Part shown: positions 51,973 to 61,387 of the stretch, one piece after another
Layout: each line of letters opens with the position of its first letter
Numbering within the stretch: the first letter of the stretch is position 1
NCBI RefSeq assembly: GCF_003033885.1
Contig: NZ_CP024081.1
Coordinates: 1,581,980 to 1,645,979, forward strand
Reading direction: 5' to 3'
DNA: 64,000 nucleotides
Origin: Pseudomonas rhizophila
GTDB lineage: Bacteria > Pseudomonadota > Gammaproteobacteria > Pseudomonadales > Pseudomonadaceae
Translations under genes and position numbers: made by a program
Notes under the pieces: generated by a model
The model's database searches: none
Seen by the model: only the letters and a program-made list of their open reading frames with translations
What the model was told of the DNA's origin: nothing

Positions 51973-53289
51973 TCAATAGGCATACCGCAGCATCCCATTG
52001 GGCAGGTGGCGCAGTGCGAAGAAGCTGAATGCCGCCACCATCGCCGGCAGAATCAACCACCAGATTTTCGGCGGCATGGCCGGCAGCGGGGTCTGGCGCT
52101 GGCTCAGCCAGAGCATCGCTGCGCAGACACAGGCGGCGAGCATGGCGCCGGCGACGATGTCGCTCGGCCAATGGGCACCCAGATACACCCGCGACAGGGC
52201 AATGGCCAACGCCGGCAAACAGCCCAGCAACAGCCAGGTCAGGCGCAGGCGTGGCGGTTGCCCGCGACCGGCCAGGATGGCCAGCGCCAGGAACAGGGCA
52301 AAGGCGCCGGAGGCATGACCGCTGGGCATGCTGTAGCTGGTCAGCGGCTCGCTCAGGACTTCCGGGCGTACACGGGCGAAAAAGTGCTTGGTGCCGGTAT
52401 TGGCCAATGCGGTGAACAGCATCGTGGCCCCGGCAAAGATTGCCTGGCGCCATTGGCGCGCCAGCAATAGCAACCCGGTCAGCAGGGCGCTGAAAATCAG
52501 CATGTAGTGGAATTCGCCGATCAGCGTGAAGGTCACGGCGATTTCGTCCATTGTCGGGCTGCGATGTTCCTGGACCAGCGCCACCAGCCCCTGATCGAAA
52601 GCTGTGAGGTAGCGAAAGCCGATGAACAGCCCGATCAGGATCACCAGGCCCAGACCTGCGATCAGCGCTGAGGCATGTCGATGGCGCCGCAGGCTGCTGT
52701 TGACGCTCAATGCGATCATCACCGCGATGCTGCCAATCACGACACCGGCCTGTGGCCAGAAACCCTCGGGCAACGGCAGGCGGATCGCTGCGCCAGTGGC
52801 CCAGCCGGGCAGCAGGTACGCCACGCTCCAGCCGGCGGCGGCCAACAGGCTGACGGCGGCGAAGCGCGGGAAGGGCATGTCGAACATCCCGGCCACCATC
52901 GGCAACATGGGTCGCAGCGGGCCAATGAAGCGCCCTACCAGCAGGCTGGCGATGCCGTAGCGCTGGAAATAGCTTTCCGCCGCGCTCATCCATTCGGGGT
53001 GATGCCGCAGCCCCGGCAGGCGCCGGATGTTCTGGTGAAAATGCCTGCCCAGGAAATACGACACCAAGTCCCCCAGCAAACCGCCCAGCAGGCCCAGCAG
53101 CAAAGTCTCGCCCAGGGACAACGCGCCGCTGCCGGCCAGGACCGCGACCGCAAACAACAGCACCGTACCCGGCACGAGCAACCCAGCGATGGCCAGGCAC
53201 TCTACACAGGCAACGATAAACACCGCCGCCGCCAGCCATTGCGGGTTGGCGGTCAGCCAGCCAGTGATGCTATCGAGCCATGGGCCCAT
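51973..53289 (-). CDS. DedA - PAP2 fusion membrane protein
   Basis: 438 residues from the ATG at 53289 (GGAG eight bases upstream). Residues ~1-190 are DedA-like ('CLAIAGLLVPGTVLLFAVAV', 'GDLVSYFLGRHFHQNIRRLP', 'VGRFIGPLRPMLPMVAGMF'). Residues ~220-420 are a PAP2 phosphatase with 'KHFFARVRPEVL', 'YSMPSGHASGAFALFL' and 'SRVYLGAHWPSDIVAG', all three catalytic blocks intact. DedA-type translocase plus PAP2 phosphatase suggests flipping and dephosphorylation of a lipid such as undecaprenyl pyrophosphate. Convergent with the Lon-domain gene. Confidence 0.93.
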   Translation of the reverse strand: MGPWLDSITGWLTANPQWLAAAVFIVACVECLAIAGLLVPGTVLLFAVAVLAGSGALSLGETLLLGLLGGLLGDLVSYFLGRHFHQNIRRLPGLRHHPEWMSAAESYFQRYGIASLLVGRFIGPLRPMLPMVAGMFDMPFPRFAAVSLLAAAGWSVAYLLPGWATGAAIRLPLPEGFWPQAGVVIGSIAVMIALSVNSSLRRHRHASALIAGLGLVILIGLFIGFRYLTAFDQGLVALVQEHRSPTMDEIAVTFTLIGEFHYMLIFSALLTGLLLLARQWRQAIFAGATMLFTALANTGTKHFFARVRPEVLSEPLTSYSMPSGHASGAFALFLALAILAGRGQPPRLRLTWLLLGCLPALAIALSRVYLGAHWPSDIVAGAMLAACVCAAMLWLSQRQTPLPAMPPKIWWLILPAMVAAFSFFALRHLPNGMLRYAY

Positions 53290-53337
53290 AAAAACAACTC
53301 CATTTCCATTGAGCATTAAGCGGCATGCATTTTTTAC

Positions 53338-53427
53338 TGTGGGAGCGAGCCTGCTCGCGATAGCGGTGTATCAGCCAACCTCTGATTCGACTGACCTGGC
53401 GCCATCGCGAGCAGGCTCGCTCCCACA
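53338..53427. repeat. Interspersed inverted repeat, family A
   Basis: Arms TGTGGGAGCGAGCCTGCTCG ... CGAGCAGGCTCGCTCCCACA, 90 bp, between the glycosylase and DedA-PAP2 genes. Confidence 0.9.
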
Positions 53428-53446
53428 GGGTTGGGCAGTGTGGCGT

Positions 53447-54127
53447 TCAGGAAAGCAAAAAATAATCCCGCCCTTCGACCTGTCCGCGACGCAGCGGGTT
53501 CCGCGTGCACCAGGGTGCGTAGGCCGCGTCGACGAAGCGGTAGAGCAGGTGTTCATCCCGTCCCAGTGGGATGCCCAGGCGGGTAGTCTGGATCACGTTG
53601 ACTGTCGGCACGCCCACGTCTTCCACCAGCAAGCGTTCCGGGTCGAAGCGTTTGGCATCCCACTGCGGCACTTTCAGCCCCAGGGCCTTGCACAACAACG
53701 TCTGGCCGGCGCAAAGCTTTTGCGAGGGGCGCGGGCGGCCTTGGGCGTCGGGGTTGTTGAGCAGCATCTGCGCCAGGCTCGCCGGGCCGGAAACAGTATC
53801 GACCCACGGGTATGCCGATTTGATCAGCACCGCATTGCCGGGGCCATGGGCGCTGAAATTCAGCGAATCGCCACCCCGGGCGTAATACATATAGATGTGG
53901 CCGCCATCCAGAAACAAAGCCTTACGTTTTTCCGTGTAGCCCAGCGAAGCGTGGCTGCCCTTTTCAGCGAAGTAATAGGCTTCGGTTTCGATGATCCGCG
54001 CGCTGAGCCACAGGTCACCGACCTTGTGGCGAATGACTTTGCCCAGCAGGTCACGGGCGAGCACCTGGGCATCGCGATCAAAAAAACTGTCCGGCAGGGC
54101 GTTTGGCAGTGGGGGCGAATCGGTCAT
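53447..54127 (-). CDS. mpg: DNA-3-methyladenine glycosylase (AAG/MPG family)
   Basis: 226 residues. AAG-family signatures: 'AQVLARDLLGKVIRHKVGD', catalytic Glu in 'ARIIETEAYYFAEKGSHASL', 'GGHIYMYYARGGDSLNFSA' and the end 'CTRNPLRRGQ'. It removes alkylated purines in base-excision repair. Stands alone, divergent from proA. Confidence 0.94.
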   Translation of the reverse strand: MTDSPPLPNALPDSFFDRDAQVLARDLLGKVIRHKVGDLWLSARIIETEAYYFAEKGSHASLGYTEKRKALFLDGGHIYMYYARGGDSLNFSAHGPGNAVLIKSAYPWVDTVSGPASLAQMLLNNPDAQGRPRPSQKLCAGQTLLCKALGLKVPQWDAKRFDPERLLVEDVGVPTVNVIQTTRLGIPLGRDEHLLYRFVDAAYAPWCTRNPLRRGQVEGRDYFLLS

Positions 54128-54313
54128 GGCGTGAGACGAAGGGAGGCCAAAGGAAGCGCGATGATAGCAATGGAAAGCTTAATCGGCGCTGAACAGCGAC
54201 TATTTGTACAGGTTTTGCTCTTCCGCCGGTCACCACTGTGAGTCCACGCTGTTAGTCGAGGGATACGACAGCTATAATCTGCCGCTTTCCCCTTTGCCAA
54301 GACCACACAGACC

Positions 54314-55585
54314 ATGACTGAGTCCGTTCTTGACTACATGACCCGCCTGGGTCGCGCCGCTCGCCAGGCGTCGCGCATCATCGGCCGTGCCAGCACCGCG
54401 CAGAAAAACCGCGCCCTGCTGGCCGCCGCCAATGCGCTGGACGCCGCTCGCGCCGAGTTGTCCGCCGCCAATGAGCTGGACCTGGCCGCCGGCCGGGCCA
54501 ACGGCCTCGAGCCGGCCATGCTCGAACGCCTGGCGCTGACCCCGGCACGCATCGACGGCATGATCGTCGGTCTGCGCCAGGTCGCGGCGCTGCCGGACCC
54601 GGTCGGGGCCATCCGGGACATGAGCTATCGGCCGTCGGGTATCCAGGTCGGCAAGATGCGCGTGCCCCTGGGCGTGGTCGGCATCATCTACGAGTCGCGG
54701 CCGAACGTGACCATCGATGCTGCGAGCCTGTGCCTGAAGTCGGGTAACGCGACCATCCTGCGCGGTGGTTCCGAGGCCATTCATTCCAACCGCGCGATTG
54801 CCGCCTGCATCCAGCGCGGTCTGGCCGAAGCCGATCTGCCGGCGGCCGTGGTGCAAGTGGTGGAAACCACCGACCGCGCCGCGGTCGGCGCACTGATCAC
54901 CATGCCCGAGTTCGTCGACGTCATCGTGCCCCGTGGCGGCAAGGGCCTGATCGAACGGGTCAGCCGCGACGCCCGCGTGCCGGTGATCAAGCACCTGGAC
55001 GGCATCTGCCACGTTTACGTCAGTGCCCACGCCGAGTTGCCCAAAGCCCAGCGCATTGCCTTCAACGCCAAGACTTACCGCTATGGTATCTGCGGCGCGA
55101 TGGAAACCCTGCTGGTGGACCAGGCCGTTGCCCAGGACTTCCTGCCGGCGATGGCCGCCCAGTTCCGCGAAAAAGGCGTCGAGCTGCGCGGTTGCCAACG
55201 CACCCGGGCAATCATTGAGGCGGCCGAGGCCACCGAAGAAGACTGGAACACCGAGTACCTGGCGCCGATCCTGTCGATCCGCGTGGTCGACGGGCTGGAC
55301 CAGGCCATCGAGCACATCAATCGCCATGGTTCCCACCACACCGACTCCATCGTCAGCGAACACCAGGGTGAAACCCGGCGTTTCGTGGCCGAAGTGGACT
55401 CGGCGTCGGTGATGATCAACACCCCGACCTGTTTCGCCGACGGCTTCGAATACGGATTGGGTGCCGAGATCGGCATTTCTACTGATAAGCTGCACGCCCG
55501 TGGCCCGGTGGGCCTCGAAGGCTTGACCTGCGAGAAGTACATCGTGGTCGGTGACGGCCAGTTGCGCGGACAGGAGCCGGTCTGA
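54314..55585 (+). CDS. proA: Gamma-glutamyl phosphate reductase
   Basis: 423 residues. Signatures: '[20 protein letters not shown]', '[20 protein letters not shown]', catalytic Cys in '[16 protein letters not shown]', '[20 protein letters not shown]'. It reduces gamma-glutamyl phosphate to glutamate semialdehyde in proline synthesis. One base separates its stop from the nadD start. An unusual 'NTPTCFADG' replaces the common NASTRFADG. Confidence 0.97.
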   Translation: MTESVLDYMTRLGRAARQASRIIGRASTAQKNRALLAAANALDAARAELSAANELDLAAGRANGLEPAMLERLALTPARIDGMIVGLRQVAALPDPVGAIRDMSYRPSGIQVGKMRVPLGVVGIIYESRPNVTIDAASLCLKSGNATILRGGSEAIHSNRAIAACIQRGLAEADLPAAVVQVVETTDRAAVGALITMPEFVDVIVPRGGKGLIERVSRDARVPVIKHLDGICHVYVSAHAELPKAQRIAFNAKTYRYGICGAMETLLVDQAVAQDFLPAMAAQFREKGVELRGCQRTRAIIEAAEATEEDWNTEYLAPILSIRVVDGLDQAIEHINRHGSHHTDSIVSEHQGETRRFVAEVDSASVMINTPTCFADGFEYGLGAEIGISTDKLHARGPVGLEGLTCEKYIVVGDGQLRGQEPV

Positions 55586-55586
55586 C

Positions 55587-56273
55587 TTGGGCGACCTTGA
55601 CCCGTCAGCCGCAGTGACGACGACAACTGCGCCCCAGCGCATCGGTATCCTGGGCGGCACGTTCGACCCAGTGCACATCGGCCACTTGCGCGGTGCGCTG
55701 GAAGTCGCCGATGCCCTGGCCCTCGATGAGCTACGCCTGACGCCCAGCGCCAGGCCGCCTCACCGGGATACGCCGCAGGTATCGGCCCAGGACCGTCTGG
55801 CGATGGTCGAGTGCGCGGTGGCCGGTGTGGCGCCGTTGGTGGTGGACGCCCGCGAATTGCTGCGGGACAAACCGTCCTACACCATTGATACCCTGGAGCT
55901 GATGCGCGCCGAACTGGCCGCCGATGCCCAGGTTTTTCTGCTTTTGGGCTGGGACGCATTTTGCGGCCTGCCCACTTGGCATCGCTGGGAAGAGTTGCTC
56001 CAGCATTGCCACATCCTGGTGTTGCAACGCCCGGATGCCGACAGCGAGCCGCCGGATGCCTTGCGCAACCTGCTGGCGGCGCGTTCGGTGAGCGACCCGC
56101 TGGCCCTGAAAGGGCCGAGCGGACAGATTGCATTCGTCTGGCAGACGCCGCTCGCGGTATCCGCCACCCAGATCCGTCAACTGCTGGCCAGCGGTAAGTC
56201 GGTACGTTTCCTGGTGCCCGACGCGGTCCTGGCCTACATCGATGCGCACGGGCTGTACCGTGCGTCGAACTGA
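55587..56273 (+). CDS. nadD: Nicotinate-mononucleotide adenylyltransferase
   Basis: 228 residues from a TTG at 55587 (AGGAG nine bases upstream, inside proA); a GTG at 55614 is possible but has no ribosome site. Nucleotidyltransferase motifs: '[20 protein letters not shown]' with HIGH, and the C-terminal '[20 protein letters not shown]'. It joins ATP and nicotinate mononucleotide in NAD synthesis. In the proA-nadD-rsfS-rlmH unit. Confidence 0.94.
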   Translation: MGDLDPSAAVTTTTAPQRIGILGGTFDPVHIGHLRGALEVADALALDELRLTPSARPPHRDTPQVSAQDRLAMVECAVAGVAPLVVDARELLRDKPSYTIDTLELMRAELAADAQVFLLLGWDAFCGLPTWHRWEELLQHCHILVLQRPDADSEPPDALRNLLAARSVSDPLALKGPSGQIAFVWQTPLAVSATQIRQLLASGKSVRFLVPDAVLAYIDAHGLYRASN

Positions 56274-56346
56274 AAAAAGGGCGCGCTTCAAGGCACGTGA
56301 ATGCGTGTAGCGAAGCGCCCGAACATACGAGCAAAACGAGTTTTAT

Positions 56347-56841
56347 ATGACTGACAAAGACGTAAACAAAGTAAAGCGCAAGGGCACATTCAAGAGCGCC
56401 CCGCTTCCCGTAGAAGCTCATACTGGCGTGGTACTGGCCGGCGAAGAGCTGGTCAAGGTTGCCGTGGCGGCCCTGGAAGACGTCAAGGCCCAAGACATCC
56501 AGGTGATCGACGTTCGCGAGAAGCAGAGCATCACGGACTACATGATCATCGCCACCGGTACCTCCAACCGCCAGATCGGCGCGATGCTGGATAAGGTTCG
56601 CGAAGCGGTCAAGGCCCAGGGCGTCAAGCCGCTGGGTGAAGAAGGCAAGGGCGACAGCGACTGGGTGTTGCTGGATATGGACGACGTCATCGTGCACATG
56701 ATGACCGCCTCGGCGCGCCAGTTCTATGACCTGGAGCGCCTGTGGGCCGGTGCCGAGCAAAGCCGTTCGGCCAGCGCCGCGCACCACAGCCCGGAAAACA
56801 CCCATGAGCATTTCACCAAGCTCAACAAAGACCAGCAATAA
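56347..56841 (+). CDS. rsfS: Ribosome silencing factor RsfS
   Basis: 164 residues. The conserved core starts near residue 36 ('ELVKVAVAALEDVKAQDIQV') with 'SITDYMIIATGTSNRQIGAM' and 'DVIVHMMTASARQFYDLERL'. It binds uL14 and blocks subunit joining in starvation. The ~35-residue basic N-terminal extension and ~30-residue C-terminal tail exceed the E. coli protein; a later start is possible. Confidence 0.93.
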   Translation: MTDKDVNKVKRKGTFKSAPLPVEAHTGVVLAGEELVKVAVAALEDVKAQDIQVIDVREKQSITDYMIIATGTSNRQIGAMLDKVREAVKAQGVKPLGEEGKGDSDWVLLDMDDVIVHMMTASARQFYDLERLWAGAEQSRSASAAHHSPENTHEHFTKLNKDQQ

Positions 56842-56850
56842 GGGATCGCT

Positions 56851-57318
56851 GTGCGACTGCGCCTGATCGCCGTCGGTTCCCGCATGCCCAAGTGGGTGGA
56901 AGAAGGCTGGCATGAATATGCCAAGCGTCTTCCTTCCGAGCTGGCCCTGGAACTGGTGGAAATTCCGCTCAACACCCGCGGCAAGAACGCCGATGTGGCG
57001 CGCTTTATCCGTCAGGAAGGCGAAGCCATGCTGGCCAAGGTCGGGCCGAACGAGCGGATCGTCACGCTCGAAGTGCACGGCAAGCCCTGGAGCACCGAGC
57101 AACTGGCGGTCGAGCTCGATCGCTGGCGGCTGGACGCGCGCACGGTCAACTTCATGGTGGGTGGCCCGGAAGGGTTGGCACCGGAAGTCTGTGCCCGGGC
57201 CGATCAACGCTGGTCGTTGTCGCCTTTGACGTTGCCGCACCCGCTGGTGCGGATTCTGATCGGCGAACAGTTGTATCGTGCCTGGACAGTCCTGTCCGGG
57301 CACCCTTACCACAAGTAA
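56851..57318 (+). CDS. rlmH: 23S rRNA (pseudouridine1915-N3)-methyltransferase
   Basis: 155 residues, exact family length. SPOUT knot signatures '[20 protein letters not shown]' and '[20 protein letters not shown]' at the C-terminus. It methylates pseudouridine 1915 in helix 69. GTG start nine bases after rsfS. Confidence 0.96.
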   Translation: MRLRLIAVGSRMPKWVEEGWHEYAKRLPSELALELVEIPLNTRGKNADVARFIRQEGEAMLAKVGPNERIVTLEVHGKPWSTEQLAVELDRWRLDARTVNFMVGGPEGLAPEVCARADQRWSLSPLTLPHPLVRILIGEQLYRAWTVLSGHPYHK

Positions 57319-57328
57319 TCCTGCCCTC

Positions 57329-59224
57329 ATGCCTCAGCCGATCCGCATCAAGGACCACGAAAAAGACGCCCGCCTGGTGCGTGGTCGCGTCGTGTTCGGT
57401 GCAATTGCGGTCGTGGCGCTGATTGGTGTGCTGATCGCGCGCCTGTATTTCCTCCAGGTGATTCAGTACGAGTACCACTCGACCCTGTCGGAAAACAATC
57501 GCGTGCATGTGCAGCCGATTCCGCCGACTCGCGGGTTGATTTTCGACCGCAACGGCGTGGTGGTGGCCGATAACCGGCCCAGCTTCAGCCTGAGCATGAC
57601 CCGTGAGCGTTCCGGGGATTGGCAGAAGGTGCTCGACGTGATCGTCGAAGTGCTGCAACTGACCCCCGAGGACCGGGCGATTTTCGAGAAGCGCATGCGC
57701 CAGGGCCGGCGCCCGTTCGAGCCGGTGCCGATCCTGTTCGAGCTGACCGAAGAGCAGATCGCCCTGATCGCCGTGAACCAGTTCCGCCTGCCGGGCGTTG
57801 AAGTGGTGGCGCAGTTGGTGCGTCACTACCCCCAAGGCGCGCACTTCGCCCATTCGGTGGGCTACATGGGGCGGATCAACGAAAAAGAGCTCAAGAACCT
57901 CGACCCGGTCAATTACAGCGGTACCCACCACATCGGCAAGACCGGCATCGAGCGCTTCTACGAGGCCGAACTGCACGGCCAGGTGGGCTACGAGGAAGTC
58001 GAGACCAATGCCCGTGGCCGCGTGTTGCGGGTGCTCAAGCGCACCGACCCGATCCCCGGCAAGGACATCGTCCTGAGCCTGGACATCAAATTGCAGGAAG
58101 CCGCCGAAGCGGCGTTGGGCGGCCGGCGCGGCGCTGTCGTGGCGCTGGACCCGAACACCGGCGAGGTCCTGGCGATGGTCAGCCAGCCGAGTTTCGACCC
58201 GAACCTGTTCGTCACTGGCATCAGTTTCAAGGCCTATGCCGAGTTGCGCGATTCCATCGATCGGCCACTGTTCAATCGCGTGCTGCGCGGCCTCTATCCG
58301 CCGGGTTCGACCATCAAGCCGGCGGTGGCCATTGCCGGGCTGGACGCGGGTGTGATCACCGCTTCCAGCCGGGTCTACGACCCCGGTTATTACCAACTGC
58401 CGAACTACGACCACAAGTACCGCAACTGGAATCGCTCCGGCGACGGGTACGTGGATCTGGAAACGGCGATCATGCGGTCCAACGACACCTACTTCTATGA
58501 CCTGGCCCACAAGCTGGGGATCGACCGGCTGGCGTCCTACATGGGCAAGTTCGGTCTCGGTCAGAAAGTGTCCCTGGACATGTTCGAAGAGTCGCCGGGC
58601 CTGATGCCATCCCGCGAGTGGAAGCGGGCGACCCGCCGCCAGCCGTGGTTCCCGGGTGAGACGTTGATCCTGGGGATCGGCCAGGGCTACATGCAGGCGA
58701 CGCCGCTGCAACTGGCCCAGGCCACAGCCCTGGTGGCGAGCAAAGGCAAGTGGTATCGCCCGCATCTGGCCAAGACCATCGAAGGCCAGAAGCCCGTGGA
58801 CCCCAACCCGGTGCCGGACATCATCCTGCGTAATCCGTCGGACTGGCAGAAGGTCAATATCGGCATGCAGCAGGTGATGCACGGCGCCCGGGGCACCGCG
58901 CGCAAGGCTGCCATCGGCGCGCAATACCGGATTGCCGGCAAGAGTGGTACGGCCCAGGTGGTCGCGATCAAGCAGGGCGAGAAGTACGACCGTTCCAAGG
59001 TTCAGGAGCGCCACCGCGACCACGCCTTGTTCGTCGGTTTCGCACCGGCCGAAAACCCGAAGATCGTCGTGTCGGTGATGGTCGAGAACGGCGAGTCCGG
59101 CTCCGGCGTTGCCGCGCCGGTGGTGCGCCAGATCATGGACGCCTGGCTGCTGGATGAACACGGCCAGCTCAAGCCCGAATACGCAAGCCCCATCACTGCG
59201 GAGGCTACGGCCCGTGAAGAATAA
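57329..59224 (+). CDS. mrdA: Penicillin-binding protein 2 (elongation transpeptidase)
   Basis: 631 residues. One N-terminal transmembrane helix (about 22-45), the dimerisation domain, and a transpeptidase domain with catalytic Ser in 'YPPGSTIKPAVAIAGL' (STIK, about 330), SND in 'IMRSNDTYFYDLAHK' and KSG in 'IAGKSGTAQVVAIKQ'. With RodA it drives lateral wall synthesis. Start chosen at the ATG ten bases after rlmH. Its end overlaps rodA by 11 bases. Called pbpA in P. aeruginosa. Confidence 0.97.
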   Translation: MPQPIRIKDHEKDARLVRGRVVFGAIAVVALIGVLIARLYFLQVIQYEYHSTLSENNRVHVQPIPPTRGLIFDRNGVVVADNRPSFSLSMTRERSGDWQKVLDVIVEVLQLTPEDRAIFEKRMRQGRRPFEPVPILFELTEEQIALIAVNQFRLPGVEVVAQLVRHYPQGAHFAHSVGYMGRINEKELKNLDPVNYSGTHHIGKTGIERFYEAELHGQVGYEEVETNARGRVLRVLKRTDPIPGKDIVLSLDIKLQEAAEAALGGRRGAVVALDPNTGEVLAMVSQPSFDPNLFVTGISFKAYAELRDSIDRPLFNRVLRGLYPPGSTIKPAVAIAGLDAGVITASSRVYDPGYYQLPNYDHKYRNWNRSGDGYVDLETAIMRSNDTYFYDLAHKLGIDRLASYMGKFGLGQKVSLDMFEESPGLMPSREWKRATRRQPWFPGETLILGIGQGYMQATPLQLAQATALVASKGKWYRPHLAKTIEGQKPVDPNPVPDIILRNPSDWQKVNIGMQQVMHGARGTARKAAIGAQYRIAGKSGTAQVVAIKQGEKYDRSKVQERHRDHALFVGFAPAENPKIVVSVMVENGESGSGVAAPVVRQIMDAWLLDEHGQLKPEYASPITAEATAREE

Positions 59225-60359
59225 TTTCGACCGGATCCTCTCCAGCGAAGATGTGATGCGTCGTCGCGCCACTCTGTTGCAGCGCATGCACATCGACGGT
59301 CCGTTGTTGATCCTGTTGCTGACACTGGCCGCCGGCAGCCTGTTCGTGCTGTATTCGGCCAGCGGCAAGAATTGGGACCTGCTGGCCAAGCAGGCCACTT
59401 CATTCGGCATCGGCCTGGTATCGATGATCTTTATCGCCCAACTGGAGCCTCGGTTCATGGCGCGCTGGGTGCCACTGGCCTATGTGGGCGGCGTGGTCTT
59501 GTTGGTGATCGTGGACATCATGGGCCATAACGCCATGGGGGCGACACGCTGGATCAACATCCCCGGGGTGATTCGCTTCCAGCCTTCCGAGTTCCTGAAA
59601 ATCATCATGCCGGCGACCATCGCCTGGTATCTGTCCAAGCGCACCTTGCCGCCACAGCTCAAGCATGTGGGCATCAGCCTGCTGCTGATTGGGGTCCCGT
59701 TTATCCTGATCGTGCGCCAGCCCGATCTCGGCACCTCGTTGCTGATCCTGGCCGGCGGCGCCTTCGTGCTGTTCATGGGCGGGTTGCGCTGGCGCTGGAT
59801 CCTCAGCGTGATCGCTGCCGCCGTGCCGGTGTCCGTGGCCATGTGGTACTTCGTGATGCACGACTACCAGAAGCAGCGGGTCCTGACGTTCCTCGACCCG
59901 GAGAGCGATCCGCTGGGCACCGGCTGGAACATCATCCAGTCCAAGGCCGCCATCGGCTCCGGCGGTGTGTTCGGCAAAGGGTGGTTGCTGGGTACCCAGT
60001 CGCACCTGGACTTTCTGCCGGAAAGCCACACCGACTTCATCATCGCCGTGTTGGGCGAAGAGTTCGGTCTGGTGGGTATTTGCGTGCTGCTGCTGATCTA
60101 CCTGTTGTTGATCGGCCGTGGCCTGGTGATTACCGCCCAGGCCCAGACATTGTTCGGCAAATTGCTCGCGGGCAGTCTGACCATGACGTTTTTTGTTTAT
60201 GTTTTCGTCAATATCGGTATGGTCAGTGGCCTGTTGCCGGTCGTGGGGGTGCCGTTGCCATTCATTAGCTACGGAGGAACTTCGCTGGTGACGCTACTGT
60301 CAGCGTTTGGGGTTTTGATGTCGATCCATACCCATCGCAAGTGGATCGCGCAGGTTTGA
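59214..60359 (+). CDS. rodA: Rod-shape SEDS peptidoglycan polymerase RodA
   Basis: 381 residues from a GTG with GGAGG nine bases upstream, within the mrdA end. About ten transmembrane helices and SEDS signatures: 'GATRWINIPGVIRFQPSEFL', 'VRQPDLGTSLLILAGG', 'LPESHTDFIIAVLGEEFGLV' and 'GVPLPFISYGGTSLVTLL'. It polymerises lipid II glycan strands with PBP2. Confidence 0.97.
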   Translation: MKNNFDRILSSEDVMRRRATLLQRMHIDGPLLILLLTLAAGSLFVLYSASGKNWDLLAKQATSFGIGLVSMIFIAQLEPRFMARWVPLAYVGGVVLLVIVDIMGHNAMGATRWINIPGVIRFQPSEFLKIIMPATIAWYLSKRTLPPQLKHVGISLLLIGVPFILIVRQPDLGTSLLILAGGAFVLFMGGLRWRWILSVIAAAVPVSVAMWYFVMHDYQKQRVLTFLDPESDPLGTGWNIIQSKAAIGSGGVFGKGWLLGTQSHLDFLPESHTDFIIAVLGEEFGLVGICVLLLIYLLLIGRGLVITAQAQTLFGKLLAGSLTMTFFVYVFVNIGMVSGLLPVVGVPLPFISYGGTSLVTLLSAFGVLMSIHTHRKWIAQV

Positions 60360-60376
60360 ATAAGGTGAAGAGTTCA

Positions 60377-61387
60377 ATGCAAGCAATGCGTGGCTGGTCG
60401 ACGCGATTTGCGCCGTGGGTCGGCCTGTTCGGCCTCCTGGGCGGTGCGTCGCACGCCCTGGCCGGCGAATATGAAGGCTCGCCGCAAGTGGCCGAATTCG
60501 TCGGTGAAATGACCCGCGACTACGGTTTTGCCGGTGAACAGCTGATGGGGGTGTTCCGCGAGGCCCAGCGCAAGCAGTCGATTCTCGACGCGATCTCCCG
60601 GCCCGCCGAGCGGGTCAAGCAGTGGAGCGAGTATCGGCCGATGTTCATCTCCGAGGCGCGCATCGCCCGGGGCGTGGACTTCTGGCGCCAGCACGAGGCC
60701 GTGCTGGCTCGCGCCGAGCAGGAGTATGGCGTGCCGGCTCAGGTCATCGTGTCTATTATTGGTGTCGAGACGTTTTTTGGTCGTAATACCGGGAATTTCC
60801 GGGTGGTCGATGCGCTGTCGACCCTGGGCTTCGATTATCCGCCGCGCGCCGAGTTCTTCCGCAAGGAGCTGCGCGAGTTCCTGCTGCTGGCTCGGGAGGA
60901 ACAGGTCGATCCGTTGACCCTCAAGGGCTCCTATGCCGGAGCCATGGGCTTGCCGCAGTTCATGCCCAGCAGTTTCCGCGCCTATGCGGTGGACTTCGAC
61001 GGCGATGGCCACATTAATATCTGGACCAACCCGACCGATGCCATCGGCAGTGTTGCCAGCTACTTCAAGCGCCACGGCTGGGAGCCTGGCGAGCCGGTGG
61101 TCAGCCGTGCAGACGTGCGTGGCGACCAGGTAGACGAAGGCCTGACCACAGGCATCGAGCCGACGAAGACCGTCGGGGAGTTGCGGGCGCTGGGGTGGTC
61201 GAGTCATGATGCGCTGCGTGACGACATGCCAGTCACCGCGATTCGCCTGGAAGGCGAACAAGGCCCTGAGTACTGGATGGGCCTGAAGAATTTCTACGCG
61301 ATTACGCGTTATAACCGCAGTGTGATGTACGCCATGGCCGTGCATCAGCTGTCTGAAGAGCTGGTCAAAGCACGGGGCGTCAAATAA
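60377..61387 (+). CDS. mltB: Membrane-bound/soluble lytic transglycosylase B
   Basis: 336 residues from the ATG at 60377 (AAGGTGAAGAG upstream), with a signal peptide (MQAMRGWSTRFAPWVGLFGL-LGGASHALA). Catalytic Glu in 'SIIGVETFFGRNTGNFRVVD'; 'GSYAGAMGLPQFMPSSFRAY' is the other family hallmark. Ala at the usual lipobox Cys position suggests the soluble SltB1 form. It cleaves murein glycan strands to anhydroMurNAc. Its stop overlaps the rlpA ATG (TAATG). Confidence 0.95.
   Translation: MQAMRGWSTRFAPWVGLFGLLGGASHALAGEYEGSPQVAEFVGEMTRDYGFAGEQLMGVFREAQRKQSILDAISRPAERVKQWSEYRPMFISEARIARGVDFWRQHEAVLARAEQEYGVPAQVIVSIIGVETFFGRNTGNFRVVDALSTLGFDYPPRAEFFRKELREFLLLAREEQVDPLTLKGSYAGAMGLPQFMPSSFRAYAVDFDGDGHINIWTNPTDAIGSVASYFKRHGWEPGEPVVSRADVRGDQVDEGLTTGIEPTKTVGELRALGWSSHDALRDDMPVTAIRLEGEQGPEYWMGLKNFYAITRYNRSVMYAMAVHQLSEELVKARGVK

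Noticed and set aside
51119..53239. 706-codon minus-strand frame overlapping LrgB, the Lon-domain protein and DedA-PAP2
   Set aside because: It is an out-of-frame or antisense reading of three recognisable genes and reads through a repeat.
55081..59458. Long minus-strand frames (749 and 768 codons) opposite proA-mrdA
   Set aside because: Antisense shadows of conserved housekeeping genes; no start context or motif.
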